A DNA stretch of 64,000 nucleotides from Parabacteroides distasonis (lineage in GTDB: Bacteria > Bacteroidota > Bacteroidia > Bacteroidales > Tannerellaceae), in assembly GCA_021531385.1 (NCBI GenBank), contig JAFBIR010000014.1:1-64000 (forward strand), in the 5' to 3' direction. Both the position numbers and the translations under genes were made by a program. Below the pieces are notes generated by a model, which was not told the origin of the DNA, made no database searches, and worked only from the letters and a program-made list of their open reading frames with translations. Shown piece by piece: positions 42,336 to 52,657 of the stretch. Within the stretch, counting starts at the first letter, position 1, and the number at the start of each line of letters is the position of its first letter.

Positions 42336-43604
42336 ATGAGAAAAATATATGGGATAGGTGTGCTTTGCGCCTATCTATTAGCAGGTTGCGCAGGCCATTC
42401 CGCGGAAGCTGAGCACGATCATGACCATGCTCATACGGAGGCTGAGGCGCATGACCACGAACATGAGGGTCACGAACACGAGGAGGCGGATCATGACCAC
42501 GAACATGAACATGAACATGAAGAGGCAGGTCACGACCATGAGCATGACCACGAGCATGAGCATGAGGAAGCGGCCAACCCAGGTGAGGTGGTCTTCAAAG
42601 AGGCCCATGCGAAGGCTGTAGGTTTGCAAACCGTCACAGTGGCTCCGGGTGCCTTTACGCAGGTGATTCGCACCAGCGGACAGGTGCTGGCTGCCCAAGG
42701 CGAGGAATCGGTCGTAGTGGCTACCGTTCCTGGCGTGGTATCCTTCGGGAGCCTTCCCTTTACGGATGGAACGGCTGTACGCAGGGGGCAGCAGCTGTTG
42801 AGCATCGCCTCTAATGGCTTGTCGGAGGGCGATGTAGCGGTGCGTGCGAAGGCCGCTTATGAGGCTGCCAAGCAGGAGTATGCGCGTATGGAAGCATTGG
42901 TGGCTGACCGGATTGTCTCCGCGAAGGAGTTTGAGCAGGCGAAGTTGAATTACGCCAACGCGAAGGCTGCCTATGAGGCGGTAGCCGATAAGCAGACGGC
43001 AAAGGGCGTGGCTGTGGTGGCTCCTTTGAATGGTTATTTGAAGAATATCCAGGTGAAGGAGGGTGATTATGTAGCAGTCGGTCAGCCATTGGCCACTATT
43101 GCCCAAAGCAACCGACTGATGTTGCGGGCGGATGTGGCAGAACGCTATTACAGCAGTTTGCCCCTGGTACAATCCGCGAATTTCAAGACACCTTACGATG
43201 AGCAGGTTTATCGACTCGCTGACTTGAAAGGACGTTTGCTCTCTTACGGTCGGGCATCGGGAGGGGATGCCTTCTTTGTGCCGGTGACGTTTGAGTTTGA
43301 CAACAAAGGGGCGATTTTACCTGGCTCGTTTGTGGAGGTCTATCTGTTGACGAGGCCTTTGGAGCAGGTTATCAGTGTCCCTGTGGAGTCGCTTATTGAG
43401 GAACAGGGGCTCTATTCTGTCTATGTGCGCCTCGATGCCGATTGCTATCGCAAACAAACGGTCACCCTCGGAGCCAACAACGGTAAGGAGGTGCAGATTC
43501 TCAGTGGCTTGCAGGGTGGAGAAGCGGTCGTCACGAAGGGCGCTCATCAAGTGAAGTTGGCTTCGGCTTCCAATGCGATCCCGGCTCACAGTCATCATCA
43601 TTAA
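42336..43604 (+). CDS. RND efflux periplasmic adaptor (CusB/CzcB-like)
   Basis: 422 aa from ATG 42336. A lipobox (LLAGC) near 15 makes it a lipoprotein. Residues about 20-80 are a His/Asp/Glu-rich, imperfectly repeated metal-binding region (HDHEHEHEHEEAGHDHEHD). The membrane-fusion core follows: VATVPGVVSFGSLPFTDG near 126, coiled-coil hairpin 160-225, lipoyl-like VVAPLNGYLKNIQVKEGDYV near 229-248, and C-terminal barrel domains. It links the CusA-like pump to the TolC-like channel encoded downstream; the His-rich arm probably collects metal (Cu, Zn, Co or Ni). Confidence 0.9.
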   Translation: MRKIYGIGVLCAYLLAGCAGHSAEAEHDHDHAHTEAEAHDHEHEGHEHEEADHDHEHEHEHEEAGHDHEHDHEHEHEEAANPGEVVFKEAHAKAVGLQTVTVAPGAFTQVIRTSGQVLAAQGEESVVVATVPGVVSFGSLPFTDGTAVRRGQQLLSIASNGLSEGDVAVRAKAAYEAAKQEYARMEALVADRIVSAKEFEQAKLNYANAKAAYEAVADKQTAKGVAVVAPLNGYLKNIQVKEGDYVAVGQPLATIAQSNRLMLRADVAERYYSSLPLVQSANFKTPYDEQVYRLADLKGRLLSYGRASGGDAFFVPVTFEFDNKGAILPGSFVEVYLLTRPLEQVISVPVESLIEEQGLYSVYVRLDADCYRKQTVTLGANNGKEVQILSGLQGGEAVVTKGAHQVKLASASNAIPAHSHHH

Positions 43605-43618
43605 AATGGGGGTGCAGT

Positions 43619-46600
43619 ATGCTGAACAAGATTATTTATTATTCACTGCATAATCGGTTAGTGATTTTAGTCTGCGCGTTGCTGCTGATGATTGGAGGAA
43701 CCTACACTGCATTCCATACGGATGTGGATGTCTTTCCGGATCTGAACGCACCCACCGTGGTTATCATGACCGAGGCAAACGGTATGGCGCCGGAGGAGGT
43801 GGAACGATTGGTGACCTTCCCCGTAGAGACCGCTGTCAATGGTGCGATGGACGTGCGTCGGGTGCGCTCCTCCTCAACGACCGGCTTCTCGGTGGTATGG
43901 GTAGAGTTTGACTGGGGTACGGATATTTATAGGGCTCGACAGATTGTCTCGGAGAAGTTGGCGGTGGTGAACGAAAGCTTGCCGGAGAATGTGGGGAAAC
44001 CGACTTTGGGCCCGCAATCCTCTATCTTGGGTGAGATGATGATCATCGGTCTGACAGCCGATAGTACTTCGCTGCTTGACTTGCGTACCTTGGCTGACTG
44101 GACGATTCGCCCTCGTTTGCTCTCTACGGGAGGTGTGGCACAGGTAGCGGTGATTGGTGGCGACATCAAGGAGTATCAAATCCAGCTCGATCCCGCCCGC
44201 ATGAAGCATTATGGCGTGGGGCTGGATGAGGTGTTGGCGGTATGCCGCAACATGAATCGTAATGCCAATGGTGGTGTGCTCTATGAGTTTGCCAATGAGT
44301 ATATTATCCGGGGTGTGCTCTCTACGACGCATGTGGAGGAGATCGCCAAGGGTGTGGTGAAGTTGGCGAATGGCTATCCGGTGACCTTAGGCGATATTGC
44401 TACCGTGCGGATAGGCGGGAAAAGCCCGAAGTTGGGCTTAGCCTCTGAGCGGACGAAGCCGGCGGTGCTGATAACGGTGACGAAACAACCCGATACCAGC
44501 ACGGAGCTTTTGACGGAGAAATTGGATGGCATCGTGGCTGATTTGCAGAAGAACCTACCGGCTGACGTGCATGTCTCCACCGATATTTTCCGCCAGAGTC
44601 GTTTCATCGACAATTCAATCAACAATGTGAAGCGTAGCCTTTTCGAGGGTAGTATCTTCGTGGTGATTGTGCTTTTCCTCTTCTTGATGAATGTGCGTAC
44701 TACGGTCATCTCGTTGGTGGCTTTGCCGTTGGCGTTGTTGGTCTCTATTATCGTGCTTCACTATTTAGGACTGACCATCAATACGATGAGTTTGGGTGGT
44801 ATGGCGATTGCCATTGGCTCTTTGGTGGATGATGCGATTGTGGATGTAGAGAACGTCTATAAGCGGATTCGGGAGAACCGGCTGTTGCCGGAGGAAGAGC
44901 GACGATCCACCTTGGATGTGGTGTATGATGCCTCTCGCGAGGTGCGTATGCCGATTCTCAACTCTACCTTGATTATTGTGGTCAGTTTCGTTCCGCTGTT
45001 TTTCTTGAGCGGTATGGAGGGACGCATGTTGGTGCCGTTAGGTATCGCCTTTATTGTGGCGCTTTTTGCGTCAACCGTGGTGGCCTTGACGTTGACTCCG
45101 GTGCTCTGTAGCTACCTGTTGAATACGAAGGCAACAGATTTGAAAGCGTTGCGTGAGGCTTGGATCGCTCGTTGGCTGAAAGGTCATTATGCGCGGGCAT
45201 TGGAGTTTGCGCTGGCTTATCAGAAACAGGTTTTAGGGGGCACGATCGCTTTGTTTGTCTTGGCATTAGGACTCTTTTTTACGTTGGGGCGTAGCTTTTT
45301 ACCTGGATTTAATGAGGGTTCCTTTACGGTGAATGTCAGTTCTTTACCAGGTATCTCCTTGGAGGAGTCGGATCGGATTGGTCGTCGAGCGGAGGAGTTG
45401 CTGTTGCAGGTGCCGGAGATTCAAACGGTCGCCCGTAAGACGGGACGTGCGGAATTGGACGAACATGCGTTGGGCGTGAATGTCTCGGAGATAGAGGCTC
45501 CCTTTGAGTTGAAAGGGCGAAGCCGGGAAGCGGTGGCGGAGGATGTGCGCAAGAAGCTCTCCACCATCAGTGGCGCGAATATCGAAATCGGACAGCCTAT
45601 CTCTCATCGTATTGATGCGATGCTCTCTGGCACGGAGGCGAACATTGCCATTAAGCTCTTTGGTACTGACTTGAATCGACTCTTCTCGATTGGAAACCAG
45701 GTGAAAACCGCTATTCAGGATGTACCCGGTTTGGTGGATCTGAAGGTGGAGCAGCAGATCGAGCGTCCGCAGTTGACCATCACACCCCGTCGGGAGTTGT
45801 TGGCAAAATATGGCATTCCATTGCCTGAATTAGAGGAATATATCAACGTGATGTTGGGTGGTGAGGTCGTCAGCCAAGTGTATGACGACGGCAAGAACTT
45901 TGACTTGACGGTGAAGACTAATGATGCCAGTCGGGCTACGATGGACGACATCGCCAATCTATCGATTGATGCGGGCGGCCAGAAGGTACCTTTAAGTCAA
46001 GTGGCGGAGGTGCGTAGTGTGACCGGTCCGAACACCATCAATCGTGAGAATGTACAACGTAAGATCGTGGTTAGTGCGAATGTCTCAGGTCGAGACCTTC
46101 GGGGTGTGGTGAATGAGATCCAACAGCGAGTGGATGCCGGTATCGCCTTGCCTGAGGGTTATCACATTGAGTATGGAGGTCAATTTGAGAGTGAGGCAGC
46201 GGCCAGCCGTACGCTTTTGCTCACCTCCCTGATGTCGCTCTTGGTGATTTTCATGTTGCTTTATCATGAGTTTAAGGATGTGAAAGAGAGTGGTATGATT
46301 CTCTTGAACCTGCCGTTGGCTTTGATAGGCGGCGTGTTGATTCTCTGGCTTACCTCCGGAGAAATCAGCATTCCGGCAATCATTGGCTTCATCTCCCTTT
46401 TTGGTATCGCTACTCGAAACGGAATGTTGTTGATTAGCCACTATACTCAGCTCAGAGGGGAGGGCTTGGCTTTGCGTGAGGCGATTGTCAAGGGGTCGTT
46501 GGATCGTTTGAACCCGATTCTGATGACCGCTCTTAGTTCAGCTTTAGCGTTGATACCCTTGGCGTTGAATGGTGATTTGCCGGGAAATGAGATCCAAAGT

Positions 46601-46705
46601 CCGATGGCAACCGTCATCTTGGGTGGTTTGTTGACCTCAACCTTCTTGAATGGTTTTATCATTCCGATTGTCTATTTGATGATGAATAAAAACGTAAAAC
46701 GATGA
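43619..46705 (+). CDS. CusA/CzcA-type heavy-metal RND efflux pump
   Basis: 1028 aa. Twelve-helix RND layout with two large periplasmic domains. The start (SLHNRLVILVCALLLMIGG) and VFPDLNAPTVVIMTEANGMA near 38-57 fit the HME branch, as does the helix-4 segment GSLVDDAIVDVENVYKRIRE near 398-417 with its proton-relay acids. It exports a metal cation in exchange for protons, together with the adaptor and the outer-membrane factor. The next start overlaps its stop by 4 nt (ATGA). Confidence 0.95.
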   Translation: MLNKIIYYSLHNRLVILVCALLLMIGGTYTAFHTDVDVFPDLNAPTVVIMTEANGMAPEEVERLVTFPVETAVNGAMDVRRVRSSSTTGFSVVWVEFDWGTDIYRARQIVSEKLAVVNESLPENVGKPTLGPQSSILGEMMIIGLTADSTSLLDLRTLADWTIRPRLLSTGGVAQVAVIGGDIKEYQIQLDPARMKHYGVGLDEVLAVCRNMNRNANGGVLYEFANEYIIRGVLSTTHVEEIAKGVVKLANGYPVTLGDIATVRIGGKSPKLGLASERTKPAVLITVTKQPDTSTELLTEKLDGIVADLQKNLPADVHVSTDIFRQSRFIDNSINNVKRSLFEGSIFVVIVLFLFLMNVRTTVISLVALPLALLVSIIVLHYLGLTINTMSLGGMAIAIGSLVDDAIVDVENVYKRIRENRLLPEEERRSTLDVVYDASREVRMPILNSTLIIVVSFVPLFFLSGMEGRMLVPLGIAFIVALFASTVVALTLTPVLCSYLLNTKATDLKALREAWIARWLKGHYARALEFALAYQKQVLGGTIALFVLALGLFFTLGRSFLPGFNEGSFTVNVSSLPGISLEESDRIGRRAEELLLQVPEIQTVARKTGRAELDEHALGVNVSEIEAPFELKGRSREAVAEDVRKKLSTISGANIEIGQPISHRIDAMLSGTEANIAIKLFGTDLNRLFSIGNQVKTAIQDVPGLVDLKVEQQIERPQLTITPRRELLAKYGIPLPELEEYINVMLGGEVVSQVYDDGKNFDLTVKTNDASRATMDDIANLSIDAGGQKVPLSQVAEVRSVTGPNTINRENVQRKIVVSANVSGRDLRGVVNEIQQRVDAGIALPEGYHIEYGGQFESEAAASRTLLLTSLMSLLVIFMLLYHEFKDVKESGMILLNLPLALIGGVLILWLTSGEISIPAIIGFISLFGIATRNGMLLISHYTQLRGEGLALREAIVKGSLDRLNPILMTALSSALALIPLALNGDLPGNEIQSPMATVILGGLLTSTFLNGFIIPIVYLMMNKNVKR

Positions 46706-47880
46706 AAGCATACGCTATTTTTATCTTGTTGTGCTGTGCGACGTTGGTCTCTGCCCAGACCTCGATTGACGAGGTATTACGTAGTGTGGCGGCAAATAAT
46801 CCAGAGTTGCGGGCCAATGGACAGCTGATCCAGTCTCGCAAATTAGAGGCTCGTTTGGATAACAACCTGCCAGATCCCTCCGTCTCCTATTCTCATCAAT
46901 ATGGGAATCGTGCGGGCATGGGATTCCAAGGAGAGTTGGTCGCTTCGCAATCGTTTGATTTTCCTACGGTTTATGCACGGAAACATCAGCTGACAAAAGC
47001 GAAATTCGCAGGATTGGATCGGGAGGAGAACGCTTTTCGGCAGGAGCTTCTGTTACAGGCAAAGACCCTTTGCTTGGATTTGGTCTTCCTTAACCAGCAA
47101 TGGGCACTTTTAACAGAGCGTCTGCACAATGCGGAGCAGTTGGCGTCCCTCTTCGCTACCCGTTTAGAACGTGGTGATGCCAATGTGTTGGAAACAAATA
47201 AGATCCAATTGGAGTTGTTGAATGTCAAGACAGAGGTGCGGGCGAACGAGACCGCTCGACAGGCGAAGCTCAGAGAGTTGGCCACCCTCAATGGGGGAGA
47301 GGCGATAGCTTTTGAGGATACGGCCTATCACACCTCCGCTGAGTTGCTGCCCTATGCGGCCTTGAGCGACGAGGTCTTGGCGGCCGATAGTCGTCTGAGT
47401 CTGTTGCGAGGTGAGCAGCTGACGGCCAGTCGCCAGCTGAAAGTGAATCAAGCGAAACGCTGGCCAGGGTTTGAGCTGGGCTATCGGATGAACGCTGCCA
47501 CGGGAGGTGAGCGATTCAACGGATTCCTGGTGGGGATCAGTATTCCCCTCTTCTCCAATCGGAACTACATCAAGCAGGCACGTGCGCAACAGCTTTACAC
47601 GGAGTTGCAACTGGAGAGCACGACCCGCACGGTGGAGAACACCTTGCGACAGGATTACGAAGAGGCGTTGACCTTGCGTAGCTCCATGCAGGAATATGCG
47701 CAATTGTTGCAGAGCCAGAACAGTTTGGCGTTGCTTAACAAGGCGATTCAAGCGGGACAGATCTCCATGATTGCCTACTTTGTGGATGCCACGGCTTATT
47801 ATCAAAGTGTGGAGAACTACCTCCGCTTGCAATATCAATACCAGACGGTGGTCGCCCGCCTGTATAAGCATCGGTTGTAA
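46702..47880 (+). CDS. Outer-membrane efflux protein (TolC/CusC family)
   Basis: 392 aa with a signal peptide (AIFILLCCATLVSAQ). OEP repeats of long helices: SIDEVLRSVAANNPELRANG near 21-40, a strand pair around YSHQYGNRAGMGF, then helix-strand repeats to a C-terminal YYQSVENYLRLQYQYQ. It forms the trimeric channel of the metal pump. It is shorter than E. coli TolC but typical for CusC-like proteins of this phylum. It ends the operon; no clear terminator separates it from the convergent DUF5686 gene, only 3 nt away. Confidence 0.88.
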   Translation: MKAYAIFILLCCATLVSAQTSIDEVLRSVAANNPELRANGQLIQSRKLEARLDNNLPDPSVSYSHQYGNRAGMGFQGELVASQSFDFPTVYARKHQLTKAKFAGLDREENAFRQELLLQAKTLCLDLVFLNQQWALLTERLHNAEQLASLFATRLERGDANVLETNKIQLELLNVKTEVRANETARQAKLRELATLNGGEAIAFEDTAYHTSAELLPYAALSDEVLAADSRLSLLRGEQLTASRQLKVNQAKRWPGFELGYRMNAATGGERFNGFLVGISIPLFSNRNYIKQARAQQLYTELQLESTTRTVENTLRQDYEEALTLRSSMQEYAQLLQSQNSLALLNKAIQAGQISMIAYFVDATAYYQSVENYLRLQYQYQTVVARLYKHRL

Positions 47881-47883
47881 GGA

Positions 47884-50007
47884 TTACCGGAAGAGCTCCA
47901 GAGAGAGTTTGAGGCCGAAGCTTTGATACTTGAATTTGTCAAAGCCGATGAAGAGGGCTACGTTGAGCAGGTCATTACCTACTCCGTAGCCCAATTCTGT
48001 ATGGTTGGGTTTCACCGGTGTCCAGAGCTGGCTGAGGTAGAAACGCTCAGAGACAATGTATCGGTGCGCACGAGGCTTCATGAAACGAAGCAGGATGAAG
48101 GGAGCCTCATACATCAGGTGGGCTTGTACATAATGTTTGCTGGCGTAATACCAGTCGCTACTGAGCAGATGGAAAATTCCTCCAAATCGGTCTCGCCAAG
48201 GCTCGGGGAAATATTGCTTAGCGAAGTAACGGAAGTTGGTGAAATAGCTGGACTTCGGATTGACATAAAAACCACTGCTCAGGTTGTAGCTCAAACGCTC
48301 GCTCAAGCCCAATCGCAGCGTCTGATTCAATCCGCTCTCCATGCGCCAATAATCACTTTGGCTGCCTAAGACCCCCTTGAATCCCTTCCCTAACTCGAAG
48401 CGGAAAGTGGGGAAGCGGGAGTAAAGATATTCCTTGCGATACCCATCCATCCAATAATGTTGTTCGGGAGTGAATGTCAACCCAATAAATGGTGCGAAGT
48501 CGTTGGCGTTTTGGAAACGCAATGAGGTATTCTCCTGCTGTTTTTGCACGGGCGTACGCAGGTGGTAGGAGAGGCCACCGAAGAGGGTGCATCCATTGAA
48601 TAGCTCCAATTGATTGCTTAGTTCGGCATAGTAATGACGGTAATAGGGGAGGTTCAAGTCTTCAAAATTAAACTTCTTCGCTTGATCGTTTTGCAGCTTT
48701 TCGATGATTTGCTCGATATACTCCGAAGAAAACTCCTGGTTATCGTTGGCTAAGGTTAAGCGCAACAGACCTCGCTGTTCCGGTTTATACTCCCAATCAG
48801 TCGTGGCCTTCACCCGCAACTGTTTTTTCTTGAATAAGAAACCTACTTCTGGATGGAAACGTAGCTGGCGGTCATGTGCATAGGTATGGCTTAAACGTAG
48901 TTCCTGTTTATAAGTCAATCCATTCTCACTGCCGTAGGAGAGTTGGAGCGGGTTGAGCAAACCAGAGTATTGCATGCGAACGCTTTTGTAATCTCTATGG
49001 ATTGTACTGGTTAACTGCTCGCCCAACTGGGCATAGTGAGAAAGGAGACTACTATCGACCTGCTCGATGAAGGGTGTCTCGTTGTAAAGTGCCTTTTCTG
49101 CTTCCGTGAGTGGCTGATCCCTGCGTGTTGCCCAATAGCTGGAATCATTGTTGAGGCGAAGGCTATCGCCAGCCACGGTGTAATAGCGAGTCTCGTCGAG
49201 CAAGCGGCTGTCTGCCTCTGCTAACATCGTGTTTCGGATAACTTCCCGATAGCGTAGGGCGGCATGTAACTCGGTGATGATTTGGTTGCCAAAGGCCTCA
49301 AAACGCATACGGAGATCGGCCTGCACCGGAAGCAGCCGTTGTGATTCCTCCCGACCGAAACGCATATCAATCTCAAAATCTTCCAAGGAGGCTCGTCCCT
49401 GCATAAGGATGCGCTCAACGGTCCACAGGCTATCCACCACCTGCATCTCACCACTCAATAACTTTTGGCTCCATTTGACCGGAGTGAATCGGATGCGATG
49501 GAGCAGAAGACCCTCTACCTGCTCACTGCTTTCTAATTGAAAATCATAGTATTTATAGGCATCTGGAGAGAGGGGTGTGATGATCTCCTTGTCGTAGATG
49601 GTGGGCGCATAGATGTTCATGTTGATAAAGGTGAAGAGCGCTTGATAATGACCTCCTTCTGACAACCGATTGGTAGTGAACGCCTTTATCTGATTATGAT
49701 AATGGTTAGGTGCTTGATAGTTGCATTGGGCATCCAGTTCGAATAGCTGAGTGTCAGGATGTTTTTCCACGGGAGTCAGCCAATGCATATAGCGCATCAT
49801 ACGGTTACGCTTGGGGGTATGGGTATAACCCTTGACGTAGGTGTCGGCCTTATACTGCTGGATGGCTTGCGCATAGCGAGGAGCTAAGCGGATGACTTGA
49901 CGCATGATGCTGTCTGCTCGCACATCCGAAGTAGCGATAGGTTGGCTCCAAGCTGGGAATAAACCAAAGCAGCACCCGATAAGGATCGTGAGGAATAGCT
50001 GTCTCAT
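47884..50007 (-). CDS. DUF5686 outer-membrane protein
   Basis: 707 aa with a signal peptide (LFLTILIGCCFGLFPAWSQ). After a helical N-terminal region (MRQVIRLAPRYAQAIQQYKA) comes a long alternation of beta strands rich in Tyr, Trp and Phe and an aromatic C-terminus (FKYQSFGLKLSLELFR), fitting an outer-membrane barrel. The DUF5686 family is usual in Bacteroidales; its role is unknown, and the CarboxypepD-like N-terminal domain found in many members is not evident. It sits 7 nt behind recQ and is probably cotranscribed with it. Confidence 0.82.
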   Translation of the reverse strand: MRQLFLTILIGCCFGLFPAWSQPIATSDVRADSIMRQVIRLAPRYAQAIQQYKADTYVKGYTHTPKRNRMMRYMHWLTPVEKHPDTQLFELDAQCNYQAPNHYHNQIKAFTTNRLSEGGHYQALFTFINMNIYAPTIYDKEIITPLSPDAYKYYDFQLESSEQVEGLLLHRIRFTPVKWSQKLLSGEMQVVDSLWTVERILMQGRASLEDFEIDMRFGREESQRLLPVQADLRMRFEAFGNQIITELHAALRYREVIRNTMLAEADSRLLDETRYYTVAGDSLRLNNDSSYWATRRDQPLTEAEKALYNETPFIEQVDSSLLSHYAQLGEQLTSTIHRDYKSVRMQYSGLLNPLQLSYGSENGLTYKQELRLSHTYAHDRQLRFHPEVGFLFKKKQLRVKATTDWEYKPEQRGLLRLTLANDNQEFSSEYIEQIIEKLQNDQAKKFNFEDLNLPYYRHYYAELSNQLELFNGCTLFGGLSYHLRTPVQKQQENTSLRFQNANDFAPFIGLTFTPEQHYWMDGYRKEYLYSRFPTFRFELGKGFKGVLGSQSDYWRMESGLNQTLRLGLSERLSYNLSSGFYVNPKSSYFTNFRYFAKQYFPEPWRDRFGGIFHLLSSDWYYASKHYVQAHLMYEAPFILLRFMKPRAHRYIVSERFYLSQLWTPVKPNHTELGYGVGNDLLNVALFIGFDKFKYQSFGLKLSLELFR

Positions 50008-50014
50008 AGGTCTA

Positions 50015-51847
50015 TTACAGAGGGGGGAGTTTCAAGACAAAGCGGATCAAGGAGACAAATACACGCCCGTAACGGTCGAGCTTGATTTGTCCCACTCCAT
50101 GCACATCGCTAAATGCGTCGAGTGTGGTGGGGCGTTGCGTCACCATATCTTCCAAGCTGGCATCAGTAAAGACCAAATAGGGTGGGATCTTCTCTCGTTC
50201 AGCCAACTGTTTACGCAATTGTTTAAGGGCATCGAGCAGGGAATCATCCACATTCGTGGTTCGCTTCGGGCGAATCGGTTTGGCTTTGAACCCGTTAGCG
50301 GTAGCCTTCTCTTGGGAAGCCTCCTCTGCCTCTTTGTAGCGAGCCAATTGGGCAGACTGTTGTCCGTAGAGCACTCGTTTACCCAATGGCGTAATGCGTA
50401 ATACCTGTCCAGCGGCATAATCTACCTCCACATAGCCCAACTGAATCATTTGATAGAGATATTCTTTCCAAACTTTGTAAGGTAGGTCATGTCCCACCCC
50501 GTAGGTTTTCAGGCGATCGTAACCTTTCGCTCGCAATTCCGCTCGTGCGGATCCTTGTAAGATGTCGATCAGCATAGGCAAGCCGATGTGTTCTTCCGTA
50601 CGAGCGATGGCACTTAAGGCTTTCTGGATCAATATCGTTCCGTCAAAACGTTCTGGGGGATTTCGACAGACATCGCAATTACCACAATCCTCGACTGATT
50701 CCTCTCCAAAATAACTGAGCAAGATACGCCGACGGCAAATATCACTCTCGCAGAAGCGCTGCATCCGGTTGAGCTTCTCCAGGTTGACTTCCCGTTGGCC
50801 ACTCTCCTCAGCGAACCGACGCAGTACAATTAGATCGCTCATCGAGTAGAACAGTAAGGTGTCACTCCGTAAGCCATCTCGTCCCGCTCGCCCAATTTCT
50901 TGGTAATAGTTCTCAATGCTACCAGGCATATTATAATGAATGACCCAGCGCACATTGCTCTTGTCGATACCCATACCGAAAGCAACTGTCGCACAAACCA
51001 CATTGACACGGTCGTTAATGAAATCCTCCTGTGCCTTGGTGCGTTCCATAGCGGAGAGTCCCGCATGATAGGCAATCGCAGGAATGTTTTGTCGGTAGGT
51101 CAGTTCGCTGGCCAAATCGGTGGTGTCATCTCGTTTCATACAGTAGATAATGCCACTGGTTCCAGGGTGTTGCCGAATGAAACGGGTAATGGCCGCTATC
51201 TTCTCTCGCTTATTGAGTCCTCTACGCACGTTGAGGGAGAGGTTGGGACGGTCGAATGAGGAGATAAACACTTGCGGGTCTGTCAGGTGAAGCTGTGTCT
51301 GAATATCTTGGCGAGTGATCTTGTCGGCAGTGGCGGTGAGCGCTACAACGGGCACCTTGGGGAAACGCTCCTTTAAGATGGCCAATTGGGTGTACTCCGG
51401 ACGGAAGTCATGCCCCCAATGGGAGACACAATGGGCCTCATCAATGGCAATCAGCGAGAGGTCCAGACGAGGCAAGAACCAACCGATCTCGGCCATGACG
51501 CGTTCGGGCGAGATATACAGCAACTTGATCTTTCCCTGTGTGGCGAGCTGTTTCACTCGCTGTTGCTCCTCCTCGGGTTGGAGGCTATTGAGAGCGGCTG
51601 CTGGAATGCCATTGGCTACCAACCCCTCCACTTGATCTTTCATCAAGGCGATCAAGGGCGAGACTACTAAAGCTGTACCCGGTAGATAGATAGCTGGAAG
51701 CTGGAAACAGATGGACTTTCCGCCGCCAGTAGGCATCAAGACAAGCGCATCTTTACCCGCCACGATGCGTTGGATAATCTCCTCCTGCATGGGGCGAAAA
51801 CGGGTGTAGCCAAAAAACTTTTTCAGCAGCAGTAATAGCTCGTTCAT
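50015..51847 (-). CDS. recQ: ATP-dependent DNA helicase RecQ
   Basis: 610 aa from ATG 51847; an in-frame ATG at 51895 overlaps the promoter and is rejected. Helicase core: Walker A MPTGGGKSICFQLP near 40, DEAH box LIAIDEAHCVSHWGHDF near 134-150, motif VI region YYQEIGRAGRDG. Then the zinc-binding RQC part (FCESDICRRRILLSYFGE, CGNCDVC) and a C-terminal HRDC domain (SLLDALKQLRKQLAEREK near 515). It unwinds DNA 3' to 5' in recombination repair. Confidence 0.96.
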   Translation of the reverse strand: MNELLLLLKKFFGYTRFRPMQEEIIQRIVAGKDALVLMPTGGGKSICFQLPAIYLPGTALVVSPLIALMKDQVEGLVANGIPAAALNSLQPEEEQQRVKQLATQGKIKLLYISPERVMAEIGWFLPRLDLSLIAIDEAHCVSHWGHDFRPEYTQLAILKERFPKVPVVALTATADKITRQDIQTQLHLTDPQVFISSFDRPNLSLNVRRGLNKREKIAAITRFIRQHPGTSGIIYCMKRDDTTDLASELTYRQNIPAIAYHAGLSAMERTKAQEDFINDRVNVVCATVAFGMGIDKSNVRWVIHYNMPGSIENYYQEIGRAGRDGLRSDTLLFYSMSDLIVLRRFAEESGQREVNLEKLNRMQRFCESDICRRRILLSYFGEESVEDCGNCDVCRNPPERFDGTILIQKALSAIARTEEHIGLPMLIDILQGSARAELRAKGYDRLKTYGVGHDLPYKVWKEYLYQMIQLGYVEVDYAAGQVLRITPLGKRVLYGQQSAQLARYKEAEEASQEKATANGFKAKPIRPKRTTNVDDSLLDALKQLRKQLAEREKIPPYLVFTDASLEDMVTQRPTTLDAFSDVHGVGQIKLDRYGRVFVSLIRFVLKLPPL

Positions 51848-51894
51848 TTTTTCTCCTTCAGGGAGCGGGGAGATTGCTCCGCTCTCATGGGGCA

Positions 51895-51926
51895 CAAATG
51901 TAAGAAAAACTTACGGCTTCCCCAAA
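51895..51926 (-). promoter_or_regulatory. Promoter of recQ
   Basis: Minus-strand TTTG (51926-51923), 20 nt, TACATTTG (51902-51895): both boxes perfect. It overlaps the 3' end of the response-regulator gene. Confidence 0.8.
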
Positions 51927-52657
51927 AAGTGTCGGTCAACGAACAGGTTGAACCGCTCTTTGTATTGATTGCCAATGGGAATATAGGTTTCCCTGCCAAT
52001 GATGATGCGGTTGTTGGCCACGGCAGTGATCTTGGTGCTATTGACCAAATAGGAGCGGTGAACTCGCATGAAACGGTCTGATGGCAGGCGCTCCTCCAAA
52101 GCTTTCATGCTGAGAAGTGTCATGATAGGCTTGTCATTGTCGAGGTAGATCCGCACATATTCGCTTTGGCTCTCTACGTAGAGGATCTTGTTGATGTCGA
52201 TCCGGAGCATCTTGTAATCTGCTTTTACAAAAAGATAGCCCTCTTGATTCGTCTCCGTCGGCTTTCCTCCCTCGTTAATCGGGTTATTTTTTGCCTCCGC
52301 AAGCGCCATTTGTTGGGCGGCTCGGTTGGCGGAACGCAAGAAATCGCTGAATCCGATAGGCTTTAGTAGGTAGTCGAAAGCTTCTACCCGGAATCCATCT
52401 ATGGCATACTCCGCATAGGCAGTGGTGAAAATCACCAGGGGCTTATGACGGAGTGATTTGACAAAGTCAAGCCCATTCACGTCGGGCATGTTTATGTCGA
52501 CATAAATCAGGTCGACAGATTCGGTATTGAGCCATTCCAAGGCCTCCATCGCATTGGAATAGGCTTTAGCTAACTGGAAGAAAGGGATCTTCTCGATGTA
52601 GTTCGTCAGCTGGGCGAGCGCTAAAGGCTCGTCATCAATCGCTAAACATTTAATCAT
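51911..52657 (-). CDS. LytTR-family response regulator
   Basis: 248 aa. Receiver domain: IKCLAIDDEPLALAQL, phospho-Asp in DLIYVDINMPDVNGLDFV near 53, Thr in VIFTTAYAEYAIDGF near 77, Lys in LLKPIGF near 97. The C-terminal LytTR DNA-binding domain (YLFVKADYKMLRIDINKIL, then MRVHRSYLVNSTKI) starts near 140. It is cotranscribed with its kinase (4-nt overlap at 52654). Targets are unknown; LytTR regulators usually act on nearby or cell-surface genes. Confidence 0.93.
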   Translation of the reverse strand: MIKCLAIDDEPLALAQLTNYIEKIPFFQLAKAYSNAMEALEWLNTESVDLIYVDINMPDVNGLDFVKSLRHKPLVIFTTAYAEYAIDGFRVEAFDYLLKPIGFSDFLRSANRAAQQMALAEAKNNPINEGGKPTETNQEGYLFVKADYKMLRIDINKILYVESQSEYVRIYLDNDKPIMTLLSMKALEERLPSDRFMRVHRSYLVNSTKITAVANNRIIIGRETYIPIGNQYKERFNLFVDRHFLGKP

